A DNA stretch of 12,872 nt. Source: Deltaproteobacteria bacterium. GTDB lineage: Bacteria > Myxococcota > Myxococcia > Myxococcales > 40CM-4-68-19. Made by a program: the position numbers and the translations under genes. The notes under the pieces were generated by a model. That model was not told the DNA's origin, did not search any database, and was given only the letters and a program-made list of their open reading frames with translations. Shown here in pieces: positions 1-12,237 of this stretch. Every line of letters starts with the position of its first letter. Positions within the stretch are counted from its first letter, which is position 1. The DNA lies in NCBI GenBank assembly GCA_005879505.1, contig VBKQ01000081.1:1-12872 (forward strand). Direction: 5' to 3'.

Positions 1-639
1 GAGGACAGCCGCGTGCTCTCCACGCGCGCCCTGGTCGACGCCATCCGCGCTGCGAAGCGCAAGCCGCGAGTGCTGGTGAACGCCAGCGCCGTCGGTTACT
101 ACGGCGGCCGGGGTGATGAGGTCCTCGATGAGAATGCCGCGCCCGGCTCGGATTTCCTCGCCAACCTGAGCCGGCAGTGGGAGGCGGAAGCCCAGCGCGC
201 CCCCGTGCGCGCCGTCCAGGTCCGGACCGGGATCGTGCTCAGCGCGAAGGGCGGCGCGCTGGGGAAGATGCTGCCGCCCTTCAAGGCATTCGTCGGCGGG
301 CCGATCGGGAGCGGGAAGCAGTGGTTCCCCTGGATCCACATCGCCGACGAGGTGGCCGCGATCCTCTGGTGCATCGATCATGAGATGACCGGCCCCGTGA
401 ACCTCGCGGCTCCGGGGATCGTCACCATGAAAGAGTTCGCGAAGGCGCTGGGGCACGCGCTGCACCGTCCCTCCTGGGCGCCGGTCCCCGCTGCGCCGCT
501 GAAGATCCTGCTCGGTGAATTCGCCTCCGCGCTTCTCGAAGGGCAGCGCGCGGTGCCCAAGAAGCTTCTCGACTCCGGCTTCCGCTTCCGCTTCGAGGAA
601 GTGAACGTGGCCTTGCGCGATCTGTTTCCCGGCGGGTAG
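1..639 (+). CDS. TIGR01777-family NAD(P)-dependent epimerase (YfcH/SulA-like), 3' part
   Basis: The frame is open from the first base, so the 5' end, including the N-terminal Rossmann glycine motif, lies outside the window; the GTG at 13 is probably not the true start. What remains matches the extended short-chain dehydrogenase family TIGR01777. A conserved SAVGYYG segment (about nt 85-105) holds the family tyrosine. It is followed by WE, RTGIVLS, a GGALGKMLPPFK segment, GPIGSGKQWFPWIHIADE and GPVNLAAP. The C-terminal part, about nt 475-630, is the DUF1731-type cap domain with LLGE, GQRAVPKKLL and GFRFRF motifs. The family is a putative nucleoside-diphosphate-sugar epimerase of unproven substrate, presumably cytoplasmic. 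It ends with TAG 46 nt before the dnaE ATG on the same strand. Family assignment is firm; biochemical role is unknown. Confidence 0.92.
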   Translation, partial: EDSRVLSTRALVDAIRAAKRKPRVLVNASAVGYYGGRGDEVLDENAAPGSDFLANLSRQWEAEAQRAPVRAVQVRTGIVLSAKGGALGKMLPPFKAFVGGPIGSGKQWFPWIHIADEVAAILWCIDHEMTGPVNLAAPGIVTMKEFAKALGHALHRPSWAPVPAAPLKILLGEFASALLEGQRAVPKKLLDSGFRFRFEEVNVALRDLFPGG

Positions 640-672
640 CGTTTTCCTGCCCGCGACGTCAGCCGGGCGCGC

Positions 673-678
673 TACAGT
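673..678 (+). promoter_or_regulatory. dnaE: Possible -10 element just before dnaE (leaderless?)
   Basis: TACAGT (673-678) fits the TANNNT form of a sigma-70-type -10 box and ends seven nucleotides before the dnaE ATG at 686. No Shine-Dalgarno is visible before that ATG, so transcription starting about 7 nt downstream would give a leaderless mRNA. No convincing -35 box lies about 17 bp upstream. This is a weak, inferred call. Confidence 0.25.
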
Positions 679-685
679 GGCCGCG

Positions 686-4579
<3,894 letters not shown>

Positions 4580-5476
4580 CCGCCGGCGCCTTCGATTTCA
4601 CCGGCAAGCCGCGGAGGGCGCTGTTCGAGTGCATCGAGGCCGCGTTACAGCAGGGTGCCTCCGCACAGAAGGATCGTGAGTCGGGGCAGTTCGGCCTCTT
4701 CGGCGGCGGCGCGAAGGCGGCGGACGAGCCGCCGGAGGAGCGCGTCTCCGGCAAGGAGGAGTGGAGCGAGCGCGAGCGCCTGGCATTGGAGAAGCAGGCC
4801 TTGGGCTTCTACATCACCGGACATCCGCTGGCGCGCTACGCCGAGGACGTGAAGCGGTTCGCCACGCATACCTGCTCCTCGCTCGCGACCGCGCGCGGAT
4901 TCGAGAAGGTGGCGGTGGCCGGGATCGTGCAGGGCTGGCGCGAGCGGCTGACGAAGACCGGCAAGAAGATCGCCTTTGCGATGCTGGAAGACCTGACCGG
5001 CGCGCGCGATCTCGTCATCTACGAAGACATCGTCCAGAAGTACGAATCGCTCCTCAAGGCCGACGAGCCGGTGCTGGTGCGCGGCGTGGTGCGGATGGCG
5101 GAGAAGTTCGGCAACGAAGCGCAGCAGCAGGACGCCGCCGAGCCGTCGCCGGAGATCAAGGTGGACGAGGTGTCGCGCCTCACCGACGTGCGGGCGGCGA
5201 AGGCGACGCGGGTCGAGCTGAAGCTCTCGGCGGAGCAAGCCACTTCCGAGAAGCTCGCGGAGCTGAAGTCGCTGTTCGGGAAGTTCCCAGGCTCGTGCGC
5301 CACGTCGCTCAGCATCGTTCTTCCAGGCGCATCCGAAACGAAGATCGCCATCAAGAGCTTGAGGGTGGCGCCTTCCGACGACCTGCTCGCCGCCGTGGAC
5401 CGCCTGTTCGGCGGCAAGGTCGCCCAGGTACGCTGAGGCATTGCCCTGGTCAAGACTCCGGCTGGACGGAGGCAGG

Positions 5477-5884
5477 CTACTTCCGCGCCGTCGTCTGAGC
5501 GCGCATCGCCGCGAGGATTTTGTCGTCCCGCTCGGCGGTCCGATTCAGCAGCTCCACCAGCTCTTGCCCGATCGACACGAATCTCTCGAACGCCGCAAAC
5601 GCCTTCGGGTCCGACATCACTTTCTCATCATGCCGGCCCATCGGCAGATCGCGGTACCCGGCCATCCGCTGGGCGGTTGCCTGAAGCTGCGCTCCGATCG
5701 CGCGGTGCTCCTTCACGAGCGTCGCGTATGCCTCGTATTCCCTTGCGGCCGCGGGATCCTTCCGATCGAGTGCCCTCATGTGAAGCTCGAGGACTTCGGC
5801 AACAGATGTGATCAGCTCCGCCAGCTTCGCAGGGAGCGCCGCATTCTCCGCGAGGCCCTTGCCACAAGTCGCTTGGTCGGCCAC
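5477..5884 (-). CDS. Small helical protein of unknown function downstream of the dehI-like gene
   Basis: A 135-residue product starting at GTG (5884). The start is supported by a purine-rich GGGGAAAGAGAG about 7 nt upstream and by placement 19 nt after the stop of the dehI-like gene, which suggests one transcript. The frame is open further upstream, but that part is arginine/serine-rich and overlaps the preceding gene, so it is a shadow. The product lacks a signal peptide or membrane segment and appears entirely alpha-helical, with amphipathic stretches (LAELITSVAEVLELHMRAL, FVSIGQELVELLNRTAERDD). I do not recognise a family. It ends converging on dnaE, 40 bp from its stop. Cotranscription hints at a role linked to the DehI-family protein, but function is unknown. 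Confidence 0.72.
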   Translation of the reverse strand: MADQATCGKGLAENAALPAKLAELITSVAEVLELHMRALDRKDPAAAREYEAYATLVKEHRAIGAQLQATAQRMAGYRDLPMGRHDEKVMSDPKAFAAFERFVSIGQELVELLNRTAERDDKILAAMRAQTTARK

Positions 5885-5903
5885 GTGCTCTCTTTCCCCG
5901 GGC

Positions 5904-6968
5904 TCAGTGCGGCCGGTGCGGGCGCTCCTCCGCCTCGTCCAGGTCCTTCGGATCTCCGGCACGCAGCTTGACGGGCTCGTCCAGCCCGACCGTCGTGTAC
6001 TCGTCCGAGGAGATGTACTTCCAGCGGATCGGAAACGGGCTCTCGCGGGCCGCTTCGGCTCCGTCGAGCTGCACTTTGAACAGCGCCAGATCGAGGACCA
6101 GCCCGGGCAGCGTGCGGCGGAACCGCTGCAGCAGCGCGCGCACGCGCGCGAGATCCGCTCCAGCTGCCCGCAGCGCCTCGGCAGTGATCTCCGCGCGCAC
6201 TGGCAGCTGCCGCGCCGCATCGTCCGCCGACCCGCCGATCTCGTTCAGGGCGATACGAGCCTGTGCTTCGCCGTCGCGCTTGCGCGCGTCAGACCATGCC
6301 AGCTCCAGGTACTTCGGCCAGCGGCCCAGGGCGCGGAAGTCGTCCGGAACGATGCCGAGCCCGAGCTGCGTCCGGATGCTGCGGAACACCTTCCCGAGCG
6401 CGCCTTCCGCATCTTCCGGAACCAGCTCGATCGGATCCATGTCATGGGGCACACCGCGTGGCACCCGCTGCGCGGCGCGGGGTCCGCTGGAGACGCCGCC
6501 GACACCGCCCGAGAGCGCTTCGGCCAGCACCGTCACCGCCATCAGCAGCTTGGCATCGACGTAATGGAAGATGTCGACCTGACCGCGGATCTGATCGATC
6601 TCGTCGACGTCGTATCCGGCCCATTCCAGCTGGGTCTCGATCAGCGGGCAGCCGAGGTCGACGGCCGCGCGGGCGGCTCGCGCGCGCAGGTCATCAGCCG
6701 CTTCCTCGAACGCGCGCACCCGGATCGCCGGCCTCAGCGCGTTCCAGCAGGGACCGAGCGCCTTCTCGGCAGCGAGCGCCTTGAAGAGGAGCGGGACGCG
6801 CCCGACGCGCACCTTGCGCGTGACGAGCTCGTAGATCTCGATGGTCTGCCGATCCGCTTGGGTCTCGTCGACCACTGCCAGCCTGTCGACCACTCTCACG
6901 CTCGCCTTGCCTGCCATCCGGACCCCCAGCCGCCAAACTGAGTCTTTGCGGCTACTTGCACAACCCAT
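5904..6968 (-). CDS. DehI-family (halocarboxylic acid dehydrogenase/dehalogenase-like) protein
   Basis: A 354-residue, largely helical protein with two related halves, as in the DehI family, whose characterised member is a group I 2-haloacid dehalogenase. Repeat 1 (about residues 43-152) has IYELVTRKVRVGRVPLLFKAL and W75NALRP. Repeat 2 (about 190-290) has GLGIVPDDFRALGRWPKYL and LAW. D209/D210 in VPDDFRAL may correspond to the catalytic aspartate of DehI. Where the family typically has an asparagine ahead of KxL, this protein seems to have D138, so dehalogenase activity is doubtful. The ATG at 6968 is chosen because AAGGAG stands 8 nt before it; an alternative ATG at 6917 would remove 17 residues. 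The frame runs further upstream to 7403, but that is a shadow of the divergent threonine ammonia-lyase gene. It is probably cotranscribed with the 135-residue gene downstream. Gene call is firm; family assignment is from pattern recognition. Confidence 0.8.
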   Translation of the reverse strand: MGCASSRKDSVWRLGVRMAGKASVRVVDRLAVVDETQADRQTIEIYELVTRKVRVGRVPLLFKALAAEKALGPCWNALRPAIRVRAFEEAADDLRARAARAAVDLGCPLIETQLEWAGYDVDEIDQIRGQVDIFHYVDAKLLMAVTVLAEALSGGVGGVSSGPRAAQRVPRGVPHDMDPIELVPEDAEGALGKVFRSIRTQLGLGIVPDDFRALGRWPKYLELAWSDARKRDGEAQARIALNEIGGSADDAARQLPVRAEITAEALRAAGADLARVRALLQRFRRTLPGLVLDLALFKVQLDGAEAARESPFPIRWKYISSDEYTTVGLDEPVKLRAGDPKDLDEAEERPHRPH

Positions 6969-6976
6969 GGCGAATG

Positions 6977-6982
6977 CTCCTT
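6977..6982 (-). promoter_or_regulatory. Strong Shine-Dalgarno for the dehI-like gene
   Basis: The minus strand reads AAGGAG, 8 nt before the ATG at 6968. It is the best ribosome-binding site in the window and decides the start over the downstream ATG at 6917. Confidence 0.75.
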
Positions 6983-7000
6983 CATCCCACATGACAACTT

Positions 7001-7022
7001 GACCGGAAGGACCGGCCCGGTC
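7001..7022. promoter_or_regulatory. GACCGG repeat/inverted repeat in the divergent intergenic region (possible operator)
   Basis: GACCGG occurs at 7001-7006 and 7010-7015, and its complement CCGGTC at 7017-7022, giving a perfect GACCGG-C-CCGGTC palindrome at 7010-7022 plus one extra direct copy. It lies in the 67-bp gap between the divergent dehI-like and threonine ammonia-lyase genes, 13 nt before the latter's ATG. That is a natural place for an operator, but GC-rich palindromes arise easily by chance. Confidence 0.35.
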
Positions 7023-7035
7023 ACCCTGCCGCGCC

Positions 7036-8247
7036 ATGCTCACCCTGCAGGACGTGCTCGCCGCGCGCGAGCGCATCCGCGGCCTCGTCGGCGTGACTCC
7101 ATGTCCGCTCTCCGAGCCGTTCAGTGAGCTTTGCGGCGCGCGGATCCATTTCAAGCTGGAGAACCTGCATCGCACCGGCTCGTTCAAGGAACGCGGGGCG
7201 GCCAACAAGTTCTCCCTGCTCGCGCCGGAGGAGCGCAAGCGCGGTGTGGTGGCAGCGAGCGCGGGCAACCACGCCCAGGCGGTCGCCTTCAACGCCCAGC
7301 GCCTGGGAATCCAGGCGACCATCGTGATGCCCGAGACCGCTCCCCTCAGCAAGGTGGAGGCGACGCGCAAGTTCGGCGCCGCGATCGTCCTCTGCGGGAA
7401 CAACTACGACGACGCGTACGCGGAGGCGCGCCGGCTGCAGGAAGAGAAGGGCTACGTCTTCATCCACGCCTTCGACGATGATGCGATCATCGCCGGCCAA
7501 GGGACTTGCGCGCTGGAGATCCTCGAGCAGGTCCCCGACGTGGAAGTGCTGGTCGCCTCCATCGGCGGCGGCGGCTGGCTGGGCGGAATGGCGCTGGCCA
7601 TGAAGTCGCTCAGGCCTTCCGTGCGCGTCGTCGGCGTCGAGTCCTCGCATCTGCCGAAGATGCGCGCCGCCCTCGATGCGGGCGGACCGATCGTCATTCC
7701 CAACGCGACGACGCTGGCGGACGGCATCGCGGTCAAGCGCGCCGGGGAGAAGACGATCCCGCTCTTCCGCAAGTACGTGGACGAGATCGTCGGCGTCGAC
7801 GACGAGGAGGTGGCGAACGCGATCCTGGCGCTGATCGAGCGTGAGAAGACGGTCGCCGAGGGGGCGGGCGCCGCTCCCGCCGCGGCGCTGCTGCAGCACA
7901 AGATCGGCGGCCTCCAGCCGGCGACCAACGTCGTATGCGCCATCTCGGGGGGCAACATCGATCCCAACCTCATCGCCCGGATCATCGAGCGCGGTCTGGT
8001 CGTCGAAGGCCGGCGGGTGATGGTCGCGGTTCGCGTTCCCGACCGGCCAGGCATGCTGGCCGGGGTGCTCGCGACGGTTGCCGCCGAGCGGGCGAACGTC
8101 CTCGAAGTGCATCATAATAGGGCGTTTTTGCAGGGAGCCATCGGCGATACCGAGATCGACCTGACGCTCGAGACCCGGGGGCCCGGCCACATCGAGGCGC
8201 TGATCGCCGCCCTCAAGGGCAAAGGATACGCGGTGGTTCGCCGGTGA
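7036..8247 (+). CDS. ilvA: Threonine ammonia-lyase, short form with C-terminal ACT domain
   Basis: A 403-residue PLP enzyme that deaminates L-threonine to 2-oxobutanoate (and usually L-serine to pyruvate), feeding isoleucine synthesis or catabolism. The PLP-binding lysine is K51 in GSFKERG, the SAGNHAQ motif follows, and the phosphate-binding glycine loop is SIGGGG at about 175-180. The TVAEGAGAAPAAAL segment is also typical. Residues about 328-400 form an ACT domain (VPDRPGMLAGVL, GDTEIDLTLETRG), matching the TIGR01127 short form with one ACT domain rather than the long biosynthetic IlvA with two. The ATG at 7036 is the only sensible start: an in-frame TGA lies at 7000-7002, with no other ATG, GTG or TTG between. 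The purine run GGAAGGA is about 24 nt away, too far to be a normal Shine-Dalgarno. Catabolic (TdcB-like) versus biosynthetic use cannot be decided here. Confidence 0.95.
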   Translation: MLTLQDVLAARERIRGLVGVTPCPLSEPFSELCGARIHFKLENLHRTGSFKERGAANKFSLLAPEERKRGVVAASAGNHAQAVAFNAQRLGIQATIVMPETAPLSKVEATRKFGAAIVLCGNNYDDAYAEARRLQEEKGYVFIHAFDDDAIIAGQGTCALEILEQVPDVEVLVASIGGGGWLGGMALAMKSLRPSVRVVGVESSHLPKMRAALDAGGPIVIPNATTLADGIAVKRAGEKTIPLFRKYVDEIVGVDDEEVANAILALIEREKTVAEGAGAAPAAALLQHKIGGLQPATNVVCAISGGNIDPNLIARIIERGLVVEGRRVMVAVRVPDRPGMLAGVLATVAAERANVLEVHHNRAFLQGAIGDTEIDLTLETRGPGHIEALIAALKGKGYAVVRR

Positions 8248-8305
8248 GCAGTTCGGCATGCCGGCGGACTTCAGCCTGTTTAAAGAACTCTGACCCGGCG
8301 CGTTC

Positions 8306-8334
8306 TTGTTGGCAGGAAGCGTGCTGGCTATCCT
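8306..8334 (+). promoter_or_regulatory. Possible sigma-70-type promoter for the S41 peptidase gene
   Basis: In the 122-bp gap after the threonine ammonia-lyase gene, TTGTTG (8306-8311) and TATCCT (8329-8334) are 17 bp apart and lie about 35 bp before the peptidase ATG. The -35 box matches consensus weakly. A perfect 10-bp palindrome, CGGCATGCCG, sits upstream at 8254-8263. Confidence 0.3.
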
Positions 8335-8369
8335 CTTCTGTAGCCCGCCTGCCGAAAGAGCCGCCGACC

Positions 8370-11300
8370 ATGCGAAAGACCGCTCGCCTCGCCCTGTTCG
8401 CCCCCGCCGCGATCGCCGCAGCGCTGCTTGCACTCTCTAGCGACCGCGGCCCACTGAGGGCACGCGAGGCGCAAGCCGCCGTCGATCCACAGAAGGACAA
8501 GAACTACGACCTGGCCAGTCTGGACGTCTTCCGCAAGACCATCGTCCAGATCAAGGACAACTACGTCGATCCCAGCCGGATCAACCCCAAGGAGATGTTC
8601 ACCGCGGCGCTGGAAGCGGTGGAGCGGCAGGTCGCCGAGGTGATGGTCGAGGTGGGCGGGCCGCCCTGCGATGACCGCGCCGTCAATCGCGAGCCGGGGA
8701 CGGCGATGAGCGGCCCGGCCAACGCTGCGCAGCAGGGCGGTATCCTGGAAACGAACCGCGCGCAGGCGGCGGGCTGCGGCCATGCCAACGCGAGCATCCC
8801 CGAGAATCACGTGCGGGTGACGGTGGGGAACGCAACCCGGGAATTCGACTACCGCGACATCGACTCCATCTGGCAGATCCCGCTGAAGATGCACGAGGTC
8901 TTCAGCTTCGTTCGCGACAACCTCGTCACCCAGTCCGACCAGCGCGAGATCGAGTACGCCGCCATCAACGGCATGCTCTCCACGCTCGATCCGCACTCCT
9001 GGCTGCTCAAGCCGGACGTCTACAAGGAGATGAAGGTCCAGACCCGCGGCGAGTTCGGCGGCCTCGGCTTCGTGATCTCGATGATCGAGGACAAGCTCAC
9101 CGTCCGCAAGGTCCTGAAGAACACGCCGGCCTGGAAGGGCGGGGTGAAGAAGGGCGACGTCATCACCCAGATCGACAACGACTCCACCGTCAGCATGGAG
9201 CTGCAAGAGGCGGTCGATCGCATGCGCGGCAAGCCGGGCACCAAGGTGAGCATCTGGGTGGCGCACAAGGGCGCAGAGCCGAAGCGCCTCGATCTCACCC
9301 GTGCGCTGGTCACCTACGAGACCGTGGTCTCCAAGCTGCTCGACAACGGCGTCGGCTACGTGCGCCTGAGCGGGTTTTCCGGGACTACCACCCGCGACAT
9401 GATAGCCGCCATCCGGTCGATGAAGCAGCAGAACGGCGGATCGCTGCGCGGGCTGGTGCTCGACATGCGCGGCAACCCGGGCGGCTTGCTCGAGCAGGCC
9501 ATCCAGGTGAGCGACGCCTTCGTCGAAGAAGGGACCATCGTCACCACCGTCGGAGTGAACGGCACGCTGCGCGAGCCCAAGCTGGCGCGCGCCGACGGCG
9601 GGGAGCGCGAGTTCCCCATGGCCGTCCTCATCAGCAGCGAGAGCGCTTCCGCCTCGGAGATCGTGGCCGGGGCGCTGAAGAACCTGAACCGCGCCGTGAT
9701 CGTGGGACGGCAGAGCTTCGGCAAGGGCTCGGTGCAGGTCCTCTACGACTTCAAGGACCGGGAGACGGGCGACGAGAGCGCCCTCAAGCTGACCATCGCG
9801 CAGTACCTGACGCCGGGCGACGTCTCCATCCAGGAAGTCGGCATCGTGCCGGACATCGAGCTGGTGCCGGCACGGATCCTCAAGGATCGGATCGATCTTT
9901 TCGCGCCGCCGAAGACGTTCCGCGAGGCGGACTACGACAAGCACTTCTTCAACGGCTTCGCCCGGGACGAAGAGCAGGCCAAGGCAGGCCGCGAGCGCGT
10001 GCAGCAGAAACCCTTCGAGACGCTCCGATTCGTGAAGGAAGAGACCGCCAAGGAGCGCAAGAACCGCGAGTTGATCGAGGCCGGCCAGGCGCCCGAGGAG
10101 GACGACGACGATCCCTCCGACGAGGACGGCGTAGTGGTCGATTACCAGATCGAGTTCTGCCGCGACCTCCTGCTGCACGCGAGCTCGACCGATCGCAGGC
10201 AACAGCTGCAGCAGGCGAAGCCCTTCGTCGAGCAGCGGCGCGGCGCGGAGCAGGAGAAGGTGCGCCGGGCGCTCGAGGCCATGGGCCTGAACTGGTCCGC
10301 GCAGGCCGCCAACGCTCCCAAGGTCCAGGCGGCGCGGGTGCAGGCCGAAATCCGCGCGCCGCGCACCCAGGCCGGCGGCACCATGGAGATGACGGTGACC
10401 GCCCACAACAGCGGCACCACCACTCTTTCGCGGTTGCGCGCCTACACCAAGAGCGACAACGCGGTGCTCGACCGGCGCGAGTTCGTCTTCGGTCAGCTCC
10501 AGCCGGGCGAGAAGCGCACCTGGACAGTCCCCATCAAGATCCCGCGCTACATGCCTTCGCGGCGCGACGACGTCACCCTCAAGTGGGAGGACGATACCGG
10601 CGATCAGCTCGAGGAAGCGCGGGCGGAGACCGACATCGCCGAGTTGCCCCGGCCCGCCTTCGCCTGGAGCTACCAGATCGTCGGCACTGACGGGCTCTTG
10701 CACAAGGGCGAGAAGGGCGAGACCGCCGAGATCATCGTCGACGTGAAGAACGTCGGCACCGGCACCGCCTTCGACGCCTACGCGGCGCTGCGCAACCTGT
10801 CCGAAGATCGCATCAACGTGAAGAAGGGCCGCACCAAGCTCGGGCCTCTCAAGCCCGGCGAGACGAAGAGCGCCACCTTCGTCCTGGAAGTGAAGAAACC
10901 TCTCGAGGATACGGTTCCCGTCCGGCTGGAGGTCGGCGACAAGGAGCTGTACGAGGCGCAGCGGGACAAGCTGCTGCTTCCCGCGGCGCCGCCGATCCCG
11001 CTCGCGGCCGCGCAGCAGCCGGTGCGCGTCCAGGTGGATACGGCCATCCTCGCCACGGCGCAGGAATCGGGTGCGAAGCTCGCCACCGTGAAGAAGGGAG
11101 CCGTGCTTTCGGTGCATGGCAAGGCAGGACTCTTCTGGCGCGTCGAGTGGGAGAAGGGCCGGATGGGCTTCTTGCCTCTCGCCGCGGGCAAGGAGACGCC
11201 GGCCGCGAAGCCGAATCTCAAGACCGTGGCGCAGGTGATGCAGAGCGAGGCCCCGGCGATCCGGCTCGGCAACGTGGATACCTCACGCGGCGGAGTGGAG

Positions 11301-11618
11301 ACGGACCAGGACCACCTGACCCTGTCGGGCAGCGCCAGCGACGTGAACGGGATGCGCGATCTGCAGATCTTCATCCAGCACGAGAACGACTACCGGAAGG
11401 TGTTCTTCCGCACCGCGCGCAAGCCGGGACAGCCGGCCACGGGAGCGCCCGTGCAGCTCGACTTCCAGACGGAGCTGCCGCTGAAGCCGGGGAACAGCAC
11501 GGTGGTGATCATCGCGCGCGAGGACGACGATCTGCAGGCGCAGCGGACCCTGGTGGTGCACCGCAAGCAGCCGGTGGTGGCGCAGAAGCAGACCGAGGCT
11601 GTGCGCACGCCGAGATAG
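8370..11618 (+). CDS. Exported S41-family (C-terminal processing) serine peptidase with PDZ domain and Ig/SH3-like extension
   Basis: A 1082-residue protein, more than twice the usual CtpA length. The ATG at 8370 is chosen because it begins a signal peptide (MRKTARLALFAPAAIAAALL, with a likely signal peptidase site near AREAQA). The frame is open back to 8244, but that stretch holds no signal-like N-terminus. A PDZ domain spans about residues 228-310 (GGLGFVISM, GVKKGDVITQID). The S41 core spans about 320-510, with DMRGNPGGLLEQA, catalytic S427 in SASASE and K452 in FGKGS; their 25-residue spacing is that of CtpB and Prc. An acidic linker (about 571-588) leads to a helical part, two CARDB/Ig-like domains (about 651-735 and 761-840), an SH3-like domain (about 885-940) and a final Ig-like domain (about 963-1075). 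It probably acts in the periplasm or cell envelope on protein C-termini. The architecture recalls a myxobacterial family named after MXAN_5808 (from memory). Substrate is unknown. Confidence 0.94.
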   Translation: MRKTARLALFAPAAIAAALLALSSDRGPLRAREAQAAVDPQKDKNYDLASLDVFRKTIVQIKDNYVDPSRINPKEMFTAALEAVERQVAEVMVEVGGPPCDDRAVNREPGTAMSGPANAAQQGGILETNRAQAAGCGHANASIPENHVRVTVGNATREFDYRDIDSIWQIPLKMHEVFSFVRDNLVTQSDQREIEYAAINGMLSTLDPHSWLLKPDVYKEMKVQTRGEFGGLGFVISMIEDKLTVRKVLKNTPAWKGGVKKGDVITQIDNDSTVSMELQEAVDRMRGKPGTKVSIWVAHKGAEPKRLDLTRALVTYETVVSKLLDNGVGYVRLSGFSGTTTRDMIAAIRSMKQQNGGSLRGLVLDMRGNPGGLLEQAIQVSDAFVEEGTIVTTVGVNGTLREPKLARADGGEREFPMAVLISSESASASEIVAGALKNLNRAVIVGRQSFGKGSVQVLYDFKDRETGDESALKLTIAQYLTPGDVSIQEVGIVPDIELVPARILKDRIDLFAPPKTFREADYDKHFFNGFARDEEQAKAGRERVQQKPFETLRFVKEETAKERKNRELIEAGQAPEEDDDDPSDEDGVVVDYQIEFCRDLLLHASSTDRRQQLQQAKPFVEQRRGAEQEKVRRALEAMGLNWSAQAANAPKVQAARVQAEIRAPRTQAGGTMEMTVTAHNSGTTTLSRLRAYTKSDNAVLDRREFVFGQLQPGEKRTWTVPIKIPRYMPSRRDDVTLKWEDDTGDQLEEARAETDIAELPRPAFAWSYQIVGTDGLLHKGEKGETAEIIVDVKNVGTGTAFDAYAALRNLSEDRINVKKGRTKLGPLKPGETKSATFVLEVKKPLEDTVPVRLEVGDKELYEAQRDKLLLPAAPPIPLAAAQQPVRVQVDTAILATAQESGAKLATVKKGAVLSVHGKAGLFWRVEWEKGRMGFLPLAAGKETPAAKPNLKTVAQVMQSEAPAIRLGNVDTSRGGVETDQDHLTLSGSASDVNGMRDLQIFIQHENDYRKVFFRTARKPGQPATGAPVQLDFQTELPLKPGNSTVVIIAREDDDLQAQRTLVVHRKQPVVAQKQTEAVRTPR

Positions 11619-11637
11619 CTGGACCGCCTGCCGTCGA

Positions 11638-12237
11638 TCACTCCAACTCGATGAGCGAGAACCGATCGCTCCGCGGCTCTTCCGGCTTCTTCTGCTGCAC
11701 CGCTGGCTGCTGCTGTGAAGGCACCGCCGGAGCAGGTGGTGCAGCAGGTTGCTGCGCCTGCTGCGGCGCCCCGCGGACCGGAGTGGGCGCTTCCGGATGA
11801 TAGAGCGACCGGTTGTAGACGCTCCCCGCCGCGCCCGGCGCGCCTTCTCTCCGCGGAATGACCTGCACCGAGACTCCCGGTCCCGCTGCTGGCAGTCCGA
11901 CCGGGCGGCGGTACTCGGTCAGGGGAAGGACTCCCTGTCCCTCGATCCGGACCGAGATGTTCTCGCCGTCGATGATGAAGCGGTCAAGCACCGGGTCTTT
12001 CCTCGCCGCCTTCAGCCGTTTCAGCATCTGCGCGAACGACTCCTCGCCGGCCGCGTCGGACGCGAGATCCGTGCTCTCTGCAGCCCGCGAAAGCGGCAGC
12101 ACCCCCTCCATCACGTACGTGGAAAGCAGCTGAGCGCACAGCTCGACCAGCTCGTCGCTTCCCATCGAGCGCAGCCGCGCGCGCAGCTCGGCGGCGACCT
12201 GCGCGGCGGGATCCATGTCGAGGCGTTCGCCGCTCAT
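11638..12237 (-). CDS. Hypothetical protein with Pro/Gln-rich C-terminus, coupled to a pentapeptide-repeat gene
   Basis: A 199-residue product starting at the ATG at 12237, which overlaps the upstream stop as ATGA (4 bp), indicating translational coupling. The frame stays open to 12804, but that is an arginine-rich shadow of the pentapeptide gene. The first 110 residues are helical (VAAELRARLRSMGSDELVEL, CAQLLSTYVMEGVLPL). A short beta-like segment follows (FIIDGENISVRIEGQGVLPL), then a low-complexity Pro/Gln/Ala tail (about residues 150-185) and a charged end. There is no signal peptide or membrane segment. I do not recognise a family; the tail looks like a flexible linker. It converges on the peptidase gene with only 19 bp between stops and no visible terminator. 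Confidence 0.85.
   Translation of the reverse strand: MSGERLDMDPAAQVAAELRARLRSMGSDELVELCAQLLSTYVMEGVLPLSRAAESTDLASDAAGEESFAQMLKRLKAARKDPVLDRFIIDGENISVRIEGQGVLPLTEYRRPVGLPAAGPGVSVQVIPRREGAPGAAGSVYNRSLYHPEAPTPVRGAPQQAQQPAAPPAPAVPSQQQPAVQQKKPEEPRSDRFSLIELE

Noticed and set aside
5456..5471. Hairpin CTCCG-GCTGGA-CGGAG between the convergent dnaE and helical-protein genes
   Set aside because: The stem is only 5 bp and no T-run follows on either strand, so it is not supported as a terminator.
5808..6941. A 377-codon plus-strand open frame over the dehI-like region
   Set aside because: Its translation is low-complexity Arg/Ala/Pro-rich, while the minus strand has two genes with Shine-Dalgarno sequences and a coherent two-repeat protein.
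8244..8369. An N-terminal extension of the S41 peptidase starting at GTG 8244
   Set aside because: It would overlap the ilvA stop and bury the signal peptide 42 residues into the protein; the ATG at 8370 gives a normal exported N-terminus.
8328..11117. A 929-codon open frame on the minus strand
   Set aside because: It is antisense to the S41 peptidase gene, whose PDZ and catalytic motifs are unmistakable. The translation is rich in Arg, His, Leu, Val and Asp with no recognisable motif, as expected for a codon-position shadow in GC-rich DNA.
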